Of a DNA stretch of 64,000 bases, positions 46,529-55,448 are shown in pieces. Within the stretch, counting starts at the first letter, position 1. Each line of letters opens with the position of its first letter. The stretch comes from an uncultured Erythrobacter sp. Its GTDB lineage: Bacteria > Pseudomonadota > Alphaproteobacteria > Sphingomonadales > Sphingomonadaceae. The stretch is taken from assembly GCA_947499095.1 (NCBI GenBank), contig CANMMR010000003.1:124001-188000 (forward strand), read 5' to 3'. The notes beneath the pieces were generated by a model. The model was given only the letters and a program-made list of their open reading frames with translations, had not been told where the DNA came from and ran no database searches. Made by a program: the position numbers and the translations under genes.

Positions 46529-46947
46529 AGCGCGTCGGCGCGCGCTTCGAACGCGCCCATCATCTTGCGGAACGCGCGGTCGAAATATTGGCCGGCCAAC
46601 GCCTCGAACACCGCATTGCGGAATTCGAAGTCGACGCAAAAATCGACTTCGCAGCCGCCCGGGGCCGGGGTGAAGGTCCAGTTATTGTCGAGATCCTTGA
46701 GCGGGCCATCCACGTAGAAAACCTCGATATGCTCGGGACGGCGCTTCTCGACGCGGGATGTGAACCGTTCGCGGATGGCCTTGAAGCCGACCAGCATGTC
46801 CGCGACCATTTCAGTGTCACTATCCGAGCGGACGCGGGTGGCAATTACCCAGGGGAGAAATTCCGCATATCGTCCGACATCTGCGACCAGATCGAACATC
46901 TGCTCGCAAGTGTACGGAAGGAAACGTTTTTCGCGAATGCCGGGCAT
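46489..46947 (-). CDS. Coq10/RatA-like START-domain protein
   Basis: A 152-residue polyketide cyclase/START-fold protein. The N-terminus [34 protein letters not shown] is typical of Coq10, the ubiquinone-binding respiratory chaperone, and of RatA. Alphaproteobacterial members are Coq10-like, so a quinone role is more likely than a toxin. It overlaps the lipA stop (TAATG) as an operon partner. The C-terminus overlaps the convergent CinA gene by 40 nt. Confidence 0.85.
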   Translation of the reverse strand: MPGIREKRFLPYTCEQMFDLVADVGRYAEFLPWVIATRVRSDSDTEMVADMLVGFKAIRERFTSRVEKRRPEHIEVFYVDGPLKDLDNNWTFTPAPGGCEVDFCVDFEFRNAVFEALAGQYFDRAFRKMMGAFEARADALYGNSNSSAQTVA

Positions 46948-47900
46948 TAGCCGACCTGCTTCGCCAGCTTCGCCTCTCGAGCTGCGCGCATCTGCGCGAA
47001 ATCGTCGCCCGCGTGATAGCTAGAGCGCGTCAGGGGGCTGGATGCGACTTGCAGGAAGCCCTTGGCGCGGGCGATCGAGCCATAGGCCGCGAATTGCTTC
47101 GGCGTCACGAATTCCTCGACCTTCGCGTGCTTCGGCGTCGGCTGGAGGTACTGGCCCATGGTGATGAAATCGATATCCGCACTGCGCATGTCGTCCATCA
47201 CCTGATGGACTTCGAGCCGCCCTTCTCCGAGGCCGAGCATGATGCCCGACTTGGTGAAGATCAGCGGATTGTGGACCTTCACCTCCTCCAGCAGGCGCAG
47301 CGACGCATAGTAGCGCGCGCCCGGACGGATCGTCGGATAGAGGCGCGGCACCGTTTCCAGATTGTGGTTGAAAACGTCAGGACCCGCCTCGCAGATTTCC
47401 GCGATGGACTGCTTCATCCGGCCCTTGAAGTCGGGAGTCAGGATTTCGATTGTCGTGTTCGGCGTCTCGCGGCGCAGCGCGTTGATCACCTTCACGAACT
47501 GCCCTGCCCCGCGATCGGGCAGATCGTCGCGATCGACGCTGGTGATGACGATATGCTCCAGTCCCATCGCCGCCGCTGCAGTCGCGGTATGCTCGGGCTC
47601 CAGCGGATCGACCGGCATCGGCATCCCGGTCTTGATGTTGCAGAACCGGCAGGCGCGCGTGCAGGTGTCGCCCAGGATCATCACCGTGGCGTGCTTCTTG
47701 GTCCAGCATTCCCCGATATTGGGACAGGCCGCCTCCTCGCACACCGTGTGGAGGTTCAGCTCGCGCATCAGCTTGCGCGTTTCGTGATAGCCCTTGCTGA
47801 CCGGCGCCTTGACGCGAATCCAATCGGGCTTGCGCTGGCGGGCCGGGCGGTCGCCTTCGGGTTGGGGAACTGTGGAAAGATCGTTCATGTCGCGGCCCAT
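46947..47900 (-). CDS. lipA: Lipoyl synthase
   Basis: A 317-residue radical SAM enzyme inserting sulfur into octanoyl-lysine on lipoyl domains. The auxiliary cluster cysteines are in [13 protein letters not shown]. The radical SAM motif is [31 protein letters not shown] and the C-terminal [14 protein letters not shown] segment ([15 protein letters not shown]) are present. Start at 47900 has GGGAGGGGG upstream. It would modify PdhB and PdhC encoded in this window. Confidence 0.97.
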   Translation of the reverse strand: MGRDMNDLSTVPQPEGDRPARQRKPDWIRVKAPVSKGYHETRKLMRELNLHTVCEEAACPNIGECWTKKHATVMILGDTCTRACRFCNIKTGMPMPVDPLEPEHTATAAAAMGLEHIVITSVDRDDLPDRGAGQFVKVINALRRETPNTTIEILTPDFKGRMKQSIAEICEAGPDVFNHNLETVPRLYPTIRPGARYYASLRLLEEVKVHNPLIFTKSGIMLGLGEGRLEVHQVMDDMRSADIDFITMGQYLQPTPKHAKVEEFVTPKQFAAYGSIARAKGFLQVASSPLTRSSYHAGDDFAQMRAAREAKLAKQVG

Positions 47901-47985
47901 CTAGGCCCCCTCCCGCGTGCGGGCAAGGCGCATAGCTATTCGCGCCCTCTTGCCAGCCGCAAAATTTCGTTGCAGCGGGAAAGGC

Positions 47986-48624
47986 ATGAAGACATTCGAC
48001 GAGATGATCGAGGGCTACGCCCGTTTCCGTGCCGGCGACTGGAAAAAGCAGCATGGGCGCTGGAGCCAGCTGGCAGAGGGCCAATCCCCCCAGGTGATGG
48101 TGATCTCCTGCTCGGACAGCCGGGTCGATCCTGCGCAGATCCTCGACGTGGACCCGGGCGAAATCTTCGTGGTCCGCAATGTGGCTGCGCTGGTCCCGCC
48201 TTACGAAACGACGCCTGGACGCCACGGCGTTTCGGCAGCGCTCGAATTTGCAGTCCAGTTTCTCAAGGTGCGCGAAGTCGTCGTGATGGGACACGGCATG
48301 TGCGGGGGGTGCCAGGCTGCCCTTACGCAAGACCTTCACGGCAACGACATCGGCGAAGGCGGCTTCGTGGCGCACTGGATCGACATGCTCGACGAGGTTC
48401 GTGAGCCGATCGCCGCAGAGCACGGCACGAAGGGCCGGACCGCGGAGCAGGCGATGGAGCTTGCCGCGGTCAAGGTAAGCCTCGAAAACCTGCGCACCTT
48501 TCCTTACGTCGAGGCAAAGGAAGCGGCGGGCGACCTCAAGCTGCGCGGAGCCTATTTCGCGATCTCGGACGGCGTCCTTCACCTGCTCGACGAAAGCTCG
48601 GGGGAATTCTCGCCCGCCCAGTAA
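47986..48624 (+). CDS. Beta-carbonic anhydrase
   Basis: A 212-residue zinc enzyme interconverting CO2 and bicarbonate. The zinc ligands are in CSDSRVDP (Cys and the Asp-Arg dyad) and GHGMCGGC (His, Cys). FVVRNVAALVPP is also typical. The ATG at 47986 has GGGAAAGG upstream; a longer in-frame extension into the lipA leader is unlikely. It is divergent from lipA. Confidence 0.93.
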   Translation: MKTFDEMIEGYARFRAGDWKKQHGRWSQLAEGQSPQVMVISCSDSRVDPAQILDVDPGEIFVVRNVAALVPPYETTPGRHGVSAALEFAVQFLKVREVVVMGHGMCGGCQAALTQDLHGNDIGEGGFVAHWIDMLDEVREPIAAEHGTKGRTAEQAMELAAVKVSLENLRTFPYVEAKEAAGDLKLRGAYFAISDGVLHLLDESSGEFSPAQ

Positions 48625-48663
48625 GTTCTTGAGTTCGGGCAGACCGCACGCCATTGGGTGCGC

Positions 48664-49389
48664 ATGGCCGACACAGACCTCAAGAATATCGCCCTGCTGA
48701 TCGATGCGGACAACACCACCCCCAAGGGGATCGACCCCGTCCTGACCGTCATGGCCGAGCTCGGCCAGGTCAACATCAAACGGGCCTATGGCAATTTCGC
48801 GAAGAACAATCTCTCCAAATGGGGAGAGATCACGCATAAATACGGTATCCAGCCGCAACAGCAATTCGATCTGACTGCGGGCAAGAACGCCACCGATATG
48901 GCGATGACGATCGATGCGATAGACCTGCTATACCAGGGCAAGGTCGATGGCTTCGGCATCATGAGTTCGGACAGCGACTTCACCCCGCTCGTCACCCGGC
49001 TGCGGCAGGATGGGCTGGTAGTCTACGGCTTCGGTAGCACGAGCAAGACACCCGCAGCCTTCAAGAGCGCCTGCACGCGCTTCATCGACATCGATGCGCT
49101 GATCAAGGGCGCCTCGGACGAGCCCGATGCCCCCAAGTCCAACAGTGGCAAAGGCAAGGCCGGGATCGACGACGAACTGGTCGAACTGCTCGGAACGGCG
49201 TGGAAGGCCGCTCACCGCGACGACGATGGCTTCGCGCAGATGGGCGAGGTCGGGCAGATCGCGGGCAACCGCTCCAGCTTCGACGTGCGTAATTACGGCT
49301 TCAAGAGGCTGTCTGACCTGTTCGAGGCGATCGAGCAATTCAAGTTGGAGCGACGGGATAACACCGTGTGGGTCAAGCGCCTCCGCTAA
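48664..49389 (+). CDS. NYN-domain RNase-like protein with OST-HTH-like C-terminus
   Basis: A 241-residue protein. The N-terminal NYN/PIN-like fold (about 5-150) shows conserved acidic residues in ALLIDADNTTP, GKNATDMAMTIDAID and IMSSDSDFTPL, the usual metal site of the LabA/YacP class. A Ser/Gly/Lys linker follows. The C-terminal 70 residues (LVELLGTAWKAAHRDDDGFAQ...RRDNTVWVKRL) resemble an OST-HTH/LOTUS domain, an RNA-binding fold. RNA processing is inferred. A strong terminator follows after 26 nt. Confidence 0.82.
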   Translation: MADTDLKNIALLIDADNTTPKGIDPVLTVMAELGQVNIKRAYGNFAKNNLSKWGEITHKYGIQPQQQFDLTAGKNATDMAMTIDAIDLLYQGKVDGFGIMSSDSDFTPLVTRLRQDGLVVYGFGSTSKTPAAFKSACTRFIDIDALIKGASDEPDAPKSNSGKGKAGIDDELVELLGTAWKAAHRDDDGFAQMGEVGQIAGNRSSFDVRNYGFKRLSDLFEAIEQFKLERRDNTVWVKRLR

Positions 49390-49415
49390 TCGCGAGCTTC
49401 AGAGGACGCATTCAG

Positions 49416-49451
49416 AAAGGGCGCGAACTCCAGCAGGAATTCGCGCCCTTT
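49416..49451. terminator. Bidirectional intrinsic terminator
   Basis: AAAGGGCGCGAA at 49416-49427 pairs perfectly over 12 bp with TTCGCGCCCTTT at 49440-49451; the loop is 12 nt. A T-rich run follows on the plus strand and A-rich sequence precedes it, so it can end both the NYN gene and the convergent TPR gene. Confidence 0.85.
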
Positions 49452-49475
49452 TTCTTCGGATATGTTTGGCTAGAT

Positions 49476-50741
49476 TCAGCCGCCCTGCTGGCCCGAATAG
49501 ACGCCCCACAGGTTGGCGATCGCCTGACGCGCGCCTTCGACCCGGTTGAAGGTCGCTTGTGCTTCGGCATAGTTGCCCTGGTCGTATTGCGCGATGCCAA
49601 GGCGGGTCAGCGCCATCGGCGTGTCCGCACCAGCCATGGTGGAAGCCTTGAGGTAAAATTCCTCGGCCTCTGCAGGACGCCCCATGCTGAGCATGGCGTC
49701 GCCCGCTGCCATAACAGTGGCGAGCGTTGCGCCCGACTTGCGGGCATCGGTCAGCAAACCGTCCATGTCGGCACGGTCGGCCGCAGCGCGATCGGCAGCC
49801 TGCTTCCGGGTATCCACGAGATAAGCGTCGTTTTCCGAGAGGAAGCCCTTCGACTGACCTTCGTCGATGACGGAGACTACCTCTGCGGGCAGACGGCGAT
49901 AGTCCGCCGCCTCGACATACTCGCCATAAAGACGCGCGTCATTCAGCGTACCGGCACGGCGACCCAGACGCAGAAGGTCGAGCGTTGCGGGCTTGTCGTA
50001 CCCGCCCGTGTTCAGCAGGATCGCAATCGCATCGCGCCAGCTGGTCTCGCTCGGGAATTCCGAAACGTACATATTGGCGAACTTGATCGCTTCCGCCTTC
50101 ATGTCGGCGCGATAGGCCACGGCCAAGCCGCGCTTGATCCAGTCTTCGTCGATCGTGTTTCCGGCGGCCTTGCGCGCTTCGAGAGCGTTGGAGAGGTAGG
50201 TAAGCCCTTCCGCATCGCGATTTTCGGCGAAATAGGTCTCGGCGATGATCGCTTCCGGATTGTTGTCCGTATAACCGGCTGCCATCGCAGCTTCGAGAGC
50301 CGAACGCGCGGCGGCGTAGTCCTTCGCGTTATAGGCAACCTGACCGATCATGAAATTATACGGACCGACCTGCTCGGGCGCGACCTTGCCGCTGGCAAGC
50401 ATCAGTTCGAGACCCTGACGGGCAAGAGCATTGTCGTTGAACTTCTGGCCGGCATTCACGATTGCACCGCCAGCAGCGAACCGGTCGTCTTCATTCTCGA
50501 TTGCAGCAACCACTGCCGGGATCGCAGCCTTCACAGCTGCGGGGTCGGGCGTTTCCGCGCCAAGCGCTTCCTGAAGCGGCGCATAAGCCGCGATAAAGCT
50601 CTTCGAATATTTCGGCTTTTTCTGAGCAAAGGCCGGCGCTTCGAGCGCAGTCGCGGTAACCGCAGCGCCGGTCGCCAGCGCGAGAGCCATTGCGAGCGTG
50701 GAAGCCGCACCATTGGCGCGGGCGAAACGAGTGAAAATCAT
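49476..50741 (-). CDS. Exported TPR-repeat protein
   Basis: A 421-residue protein with a signal peptide that ends around A-P-A-F-A-Q. The rest is alpha-helical and repetitive, with tetratricopeptide-like units (for example YNFMIGQVAYNAKDYAAARSA and ALTRLGIAQYDQGNYAEAQATF). Location is probably periplasmic. I do not recognise a specific function. The start at 50741 opens the signal peptide and has GGGAG seven nt upstream; a longer in-frame frame is unlikely. Confidence 0.8.
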   Translation of the reverse strand: MIFTRFARANGAASTLAMALALATGAAVTATALEAPAFAQKKPKYSKSFIAAYAPLQEALGAETPDPAAVKAAIPAVVAAIENEDDRFAAGGAIVNAGQKFNDNALARQGLELMLASGKVAPEQVGPYNFMIGQVAYNAKDYAAARSALEAAMAAGYTDNNPEAIIAETYFAENRDAEGLTYLSNALEARKAAGNTIDEDWIKRGLAVAYRADMKAEAIKFANMYVSEFPSETSWRDAIAILLNTGGYDKPATLDLLRLGRRAGTLNDARLYGEYVEAADYRRLPAEVVSVIDEGQSKGFLSENDAYLVDTRKQAADRAAADRADMDGLLTDARKSGATLATVMAAGDAMLSMGRPAEAEEFYLKASTMAGADTPMALTRLGIAQYDQGNYAEAQATFNRVEGARQAIANLWGVYSGQQGG

Positions 50742-51043
50742 AAATTTACTCCCAAGAGTGGTAAGGGGGGGCTGAGCGCGCGCGGCGCCAGTTTTATTTA
50801 ACGAATTCGGCAATGCCGTGAGTGCGCTCTCATTGCAAATCGTTGTAGGCGAAGCGGGCTGAACGGGCTTTGAATACGGCCCTTGCCGCTCGTTCAGCAT
50901 GCAATCTGGCATAAGCGCACCCATATGTGGAAAAAGCGCACGAAACCGCCCCGTGTTCCCTCCCCTCGGTGGCAACCTGCGTGGCTTTGGCGTAACCTCC
51001 GACCGACCAGAACATAAACAGTTCGCAGAACGGAAAAGCTGTC
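50742..51043. other. Divergent intergenic region upstream of gyrA and the TPR gene
   Basis: These 302 nt separate two divergent genes. The left end has the ribosome site of the TPR gene and an AT-rich TTTTATTTAACGAATTC stretch. The right end has the gyrA leader. I see no ORF with a credible ribosome site, no RNA gene and no clear operator, so promoters are presumed but not located. Confidence 0.5.
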
Positions 51044-53884
51044 TTGTCAGACGATACCGAAGTCCTTGATCCCCCTCCCTACGACGGAGGCGATTACACC
51101 CGCATCGACATCGTCGATGAGATGAAAACGAGCTATCTCGATTACGCGATGAGCGTGATCGTCAGCCGCGCACTGCCCGATGTGCGTGACGGGTTGAAGC
51201 CGGTGCATCGCCGCATTCTTTTCGCCAGCCAGGAAGGCGGGTTTGTCGCCGGGCGGCCCTATCGCAAGAGCGCCAAGATCGTCGGCGACGTCATGGGCAA
51301 CTATCACCCGCATGGCGACGCGGCGATCTACGACGCGCTGGCGCGCATGACGCAGGACTGGTCGCTGCGGGTGCCGCTGGTAGACGGTCAGGGCAACTTC
51401 GGTTCGATGGACCCCGACCCGCCGGCTTCGATGCGGTATACCGAAGCGCGGCTTGCGCGCGTGGCCAACGCCCTGCTCGATGATCTCGACAAGGACACGG
51501 TCGATTTCGCGGACAATTACGATCAGTCGCGGCGCGAACCGACTGTGCTCCCGGCGCGCTTCCCGAACCTTCTCGTCAATGGCGCGGGCGGGATCGCGGT
51601 CGGGATGGCAACGAATATCCCGCCGCACAATCTCGGCGAGGTGATCGACGGCTGCTTCGCCTTCATGGACAATCCCGCAATTACCAGCGAGGAATTGTTC
51701 GAGATCATCCCAGGGCCCGATTTCCCGACCGCCCCGCTGATCCTCGGCAAGTCGGGCGCCCGCGCGGCCTACACCACGGGCCGCGGCTCTATCCTGATGC
51801 GCGCTCGGCACGAGTTCGAGGAAAAGCGCGGCGACCGGCGGTCGATCGTGCTGACTTCGATCCCCTTCCAGGTCGGCAAGAGCTCGCTGGTCGAGAAGAT
51901 CGCCGAAGCCGCAAAGGAAAAGCGGATCGAAGGCATCTCGGACATCCGTGACGAAAGCTCGCGCGAAGGCGTGCGCGTGGTCGTAGACCTCAAGCGCGAT
52001 GCCTCGCCCGAAGTCGTGCTCAACCAGATCTGGCGCTATACGCCCGCGCAGGCGAGCTTCCCGGCGAACATGCTGGCGATCCGCGGTGGGCGGCCCGAAA
52101 CGCTGACCCTGAGCGAGTTCATCCAGGCTTTCATCGGCTTCCGCGAGGAGGTTATTACCCGACGCACCAAGTTCGAGCTGAACAAGGCCCGCGAACGCGC
52201 GCATATCTTGCTCGGCCTGGTGGTTGCTGTGTCCAATCTCGACGAAGTCGTGGCGATGATCCGCGGTTCGTCCAATCCGGCCGACGCGCGCGCCAAGCTG
52301 CTCGCCAAGGAATGGCCGATCGGCGATATCGCGCAATATATCGCGCTGGTCGAAGCCATCGAGCCGAGCGACGAACAGACGGGCGGCACCTATCGCCTGT
52401 CGGAGCGGCAGGTGAAGGCCATCCTCGACCTGCGCCTCCACCGCCTCACTGCGCTTGGCCGCGACGAGATCGGCGACGAACTCAAGGAACTGAGTGTCGC
52501 GATCGAGGAATATCTCTCGATCCTCGGCGACCGCGTGAAGCTTTACGGCGTGATGCGCGAAGAGCTGGAAGAGATCAAAGCCAGCTATGCCACTCCGCGG
52601 ATCACAGAAATCGCGCCCGCCTGGGATGGCCTCGAAGACGAGGACTTAATCGAGCGCGAAGAGATGGTCGTCACCGTCACCCACGGGGGCTACATCAAGC
52701 GGACCCCGTTGCAAGCCTTCCGCGCGCAAGCCCGCGGTGGCAAGGGCCGCAGCTCAATGGCGACTAAAGATGAAGATGCCGTCGTCGAAATGTTCGTAAC
52801 TTCGACGCACAACCCTGTGTTATTCTTCACGAATACGGGCCGCGTTTATCGCCTGAAGGTGTGGAAACTGCCAGAAGGCGGGCCGACCACAAAGGGCCGC
52901 CCGATGGTGAACCTTCTGCCGCTGGGCGATGACGAGCGGGTAACCAATGTTCTGCCCCTGCCCGAAGACGAGAACGAGTGGAGTTCGCTCAACATAGTCT
53001 TCGCGACCGAACAGGGGATGGTCCGGCGCAATTCCATGGACGCCTTCACCAATGTCCCGTCCAACGGCAAATATGCGATGGGTTTCGTCGAGGATAGCGG
53101 CGACCGACTGATCGGCGTGGAATTACTCAGCGAAGACCAGGAAATCTTCCTCGCCTCGGATGCCGGAAAAGCCATCCGCTTTGCCGCAACCGATGCGCGT
53201 GAAACCAAGAGCCGCACCGGCATTGGCGTGCGCGGCATGACGTTGAAGGATGGCGCGAAAGTCGTCTCCATGGCGGTCCTTGACGCGTGCGAGCGCGACA
53301 CCGATGTCCGCGACGCCTATCTGCGCGCCGCGGTCTGGAAGAATAACGAGGCCGATCCGACGCTCGATGCCGAAAAGGTCCAGCAGATGGAGGAGTGTGA
53401 GGAGTTCATCCTCACGCTGACCGAACGCGGATACGGCAAGATTTCCTCGGCCTACGAATACCGCACCATCGGTCGCGGCGGCCAGGGACTGACCAATATC
53501 GGCGAACCGTCGAGCAATCCGGACCGCAACGGGCCGGTGGTCGGCAGCTTCCCGGTCAAGCACGGCTCGCAGCTGATGCTGGTGACCGACCAGGCGAAAC
53601 TTATCCGCCTGCCGATCGATTTCCGGCATTTGCTGGAGGATGGTTTCGAGAACCACGCGGGCTATTCCATCTCCGGGCGGACCTCTTCTGGTGTGAGCAT
53701 TTTCAAGGTTGCAAAAGGCGAACGCATCGTCGGTGCGGCGTTGATCGACGAAACCGAAGAGCCGGAAAACGAGGCCGAGGCAAAGGTCGCGGACGAAATC
53801 GCGGCGCGCGGCGGTCTCGAGCAGACTACCCCGCACACGACCGCGCATTCGGACAAGAACATCGACGGTGAGCCGGGCGGATGA
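51044..53884 (+). CDS. gyrA: DNA gyrase subunit A
   Basis: A 946-residue type II topoisomerase subunit that introduces negative supercoils with GyrB. The opening DEMKTSYLDYAMSVIVSRALPDVRDGLKP is canonical. The active-site Tyr is in PASMRYTEARL. The quinolone-resistance region reads HPHGDAAIYDALARM: Ala93 replaces E. coli Ser83, Asp97 matches Asp87. The beta-pinwheel domain carries the GyrA box (QARGGKGRS). The start is TTG with a purine stretch CGGAAAAG upstream. Alphaproteobacterial GyrA are often longer than 875 residues. Confidence 0.96.
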   Translation: MSDDTEVLDPPPYDGGDYTRIDIVDEMKTSYLDYAMSVIVSRALPDVRDGLKPVHRRILFASQEGGFVAGRPYRKSAKIVGDVMGNYHPHGDAAIYDALARMTQDWSLRVPLVDGQGNFGSMDPDPPASMRYTEARLARVANALLDDLDKDTVDFADNYDQSRREPTVLPARFPNLLVNGAGGIAVGMATNIPPHNLGEVIDGCFAFMDNPAITSEELFEIIPGPDFPTAPLILGKSGARAAYTTGRGSILMRARHEFEEKRGDRRSIVLTSIPFQVGKSSLVEKIAEAAKEKRIEGISDIRDESSREGVRVVVDLKRDASPEVVLNQIWRYTPAQASFPANMLAIRGGRPETLTLSEFIQAFIGFREEVITRRTKFELNKARERAHILLGLVVAVSNLDEVVAMIRGSSNPADARAKLLAKEWPIGDIAQYIALVEAIEPSDEQTGGTYRLSERQVKAILDLRLHRLTALGRDEIGDELKELSVAIEEYLSILGDRVKLYGVMREELEEIKASYATPRITEIAPAWDGLEDEDLIEREEMVVTVTHGGYIKRTPLQAFRAQARGGKGRSSMATKDEDAVVEMFVTSTHNPVLFFTNTGRVYRLKVWKLPEGGPTTKGRPMVNLLPLGDDERVTNVLPLPEDENEWSSLNIVFATEQGMVRRNSMDAFTNVPSNGKYAMGFVEDSGDRLIGVELLSEDQEIFLASDAGKAIRFAATDARETKSRTGIGVRGMTLKDGAKVVSMAVLDACERDTDVRDAYLRAAVWKNNEADPTLDAEKVQQMEECEEFILTLTERGYGKISSAYEYRTIGRGGQGLTNIGEPSSNPDRNGPVVGSFPVKHGSQLMLVTDQAKLIRLPIDFRHLLEDGFENHAGYSISGRTSSGVSIFKVAKGERIVGAALIDETEEPENEAEAKVADEIAARGGLEQTTPHTTAHSDKNIDGEPGG

Positions 53885-53894
53885 GGTCTTTCCG

Positions 53895-54743
53895 GTGCGT
53901 CTGAAGGTCGAGCCAAGCGGCCAGGCGTGCGGTGCACGCGTAAGCGGGCTCGACCTTTCCCGCCCGATCGGTCATGATCTGGCTGCGGAGATCCGGTCGG
54001 CCTGGCTCGAACATCGCGTCCTCGCTTTTCCCGGCCAATCGGCGAACGACGATACGCTCGAAGCCTTCACGCGCGCGATGGGTGGATTCGGCGACGATCC
54101 GTTCTTCGAACCTATCGAGGGGCGTCAGCACATTGCCGCGATCCTGCGCGAGGCCGACGAACGAGCGCCGCTCTTCGCCGAGAACTGGCACAGCGACTGG
54201 AGCTTTCTCGAGCATCCGCCCGCAGGGACCTGCCTAATGGCGTTCCAAGTGCCGCCCCGAGGCGGCGACACGCTCTTCGCAAACCAGGTCGCGGCATTCG
54301 ATGCGTTGCCGGAGGCGAGGAAAGAGGAACTCCGTGCCCTGACTGCCATCCACAGCGCAAAACTCGCCTATGCGCCCGATGGAACCTATGGCGAAAAGGA
54401 TCGCGCGGGCGATCGGTCTATGGCGATCCGAGCCAATGAAAGCGCGAACGCGACGCAGACCCACCCACTCGTCCACTACCACCCGGAAACGGGCGAGGAA
54501 GCCCTGTTCTCGACGCTCGGTTACATTATCGGCATCGAAGGTATGGCCCAAAGCGAGGCAATCGGGCTCCTTACCGAGCTTGCGCAGTGGCAGGCCCGGG
54601 ACGAATTCATCTATCGTCACGTATGGGAACCCGACATGCTGATTGTGTGGGACAACCGCGCCGTGCTGCACAAGGCGACCGGAGGGTATGAAGGTCACCG
54701 GCGCGAGTTACATCGCACCACGATCGCGGCGTGGCGGCCTTAA
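53895..54743 (+). CDS. TauD/TfdA-family Fe(II)/2-oxoglutarate dioxygenase
   Basis: A 282-residue dioxygenase. The opening VEPSGQACGARVSGLDLSRP is typical. The iron site is in WHSDWSF (HxD), with the distal His and 2-oxoglutarate Arg in WDNRAVLHKAT and GHRRELHRTT. Substrate unknown; taurine, sulfonates or phenoxyacids are possible in the family. I chose GTG at 53895, 8 nt after GAGG. An in-frame GTG at 53868, inside the end of gyrA, is the alternative. Confidence 0.85.
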   Translation: MRLKVEPSGQACGARVSGLDLSRPIGHDLAAEIRSAWLEHRVLAFPGQSANDDTLEAFTRAMGGFGDDPFFEPIEGRQHIAAILREADERAPLFAENWHSDWSFLEHPPAGTCLMAFQVPPRGGDTLFANQVAAFDALPEARKEELRALTAIHSAKLAYAPDGTYGEKDRAGDRSMAIRANESANATQTHPLVHYHPETGEEALFSTLGYIIGIEGMAQSEAIGLLTELAQWQARDEFIYRHVWEPDMLIVWDNRAVLHKATGGYEGHRRELHRTTIAAWRP

Positions 54744-55396
54744 ACCTTTTTACCGCGCAGAGTTTGGACCACGCCCGTCACGATCAGGAATTGTGCGGCA
54801 TAGTAGAGCGGCCAGACAAACCATTCGGTCATCTCGCCGGGAAGAGTTTGCGACTCGCGAGCGAAGATCAGCAGGTCGCTCGCCACGAACATTACTGCAC
54901 CGATCCCGACGCGATAGCGGGGAAAGCGGCTCGTCCAGGCGGCAGCGGCCATCAGTCCGACCAACCCGCTATAGGCCGTCGCAAGCTCCCAATTCGGTAG
55001 AGGGCGCGTCATCAAGGCGGCGATGACAGTAGGCAGAACGATCAGAGCGAAAGCGGCAATCCGTTGGCTGAAGCTCGTCTGCGCTCGTCTATTCCGCAAA
55101 TACAACGCGATCCCGACGATATGCGAAAGCGCGAAAAGCCCGCCACCCACAAGAAAGCTGATCTCCAGCGCTATGTCCGCACAGGCTGCGATGGCCATGA
55201 CCGCAGCGATCAGCAGCCCGTCCCTGCGCTTCCCTCGCGCGGCAGCGTACACCGCTAGCAAACCGATCCCCGCGCCTTTCCAGATCATCAGCCACGCGCC
55301 GCCGATCTCGTCGTCCATGACGAAGAAATAGGTGACCGCCGCCAGCAGGCTCAGCAGCAACCAGGGGCGATGATCGGCAAGGGCCTTGTGCGCCAT
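54740..55396 (-). CDS. YhhN family membrane protein (lysoplasmalogenase-like)
   Basis: A 218-residue inner-membrane protein with about eight hydrophobic segments. Conserved YhhN features include the helix with CADIALEISF and the later VMFVASDLLIFARE (SDxxxA). Eukaryotic members (TMEM86) hydrolyse lysoplasmalogen; the bacterial role is not clear. The last codons overlap the convergent dioxygenase gene by 4 nt. The start opens MAHKALADHRPWLLL with GGAAGG upstream. Confidence 0.82.
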   Translation of the reverse strand: MAHKALADHRPWLLLSLLAAVTYFFVMDDEIGGAWLMIWKGAGIGLLAVYAAARGKRRDGLLIAAVMAIAACADIALEISFLVGGGLFALSHIVGIALYLRNRRAQTSFSQRIAAFALIVLPTVIAALMTRPLPNWELATAYSGLVGLMAAAAWTSRFPRYRVGIGAVMFVASDLLIFARESQTLPGEMTEWFVWPLYYAAQFLIVTGVVQTLRGKKV

Positions 55397-55448
55397 ACCT
55401 TCCGCTAGGCCTTGATGCGGCGGGGGGGCAAGCCCTACAGGGCGTGCA

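Noticed and set aside
46489..46947. RatA toxin of a toxin-antitoxin pair
   Set aside because: The protein fits Coq10-like members, is co-transcribed with lipA, and no RatB antitoxin gene is adjacent.
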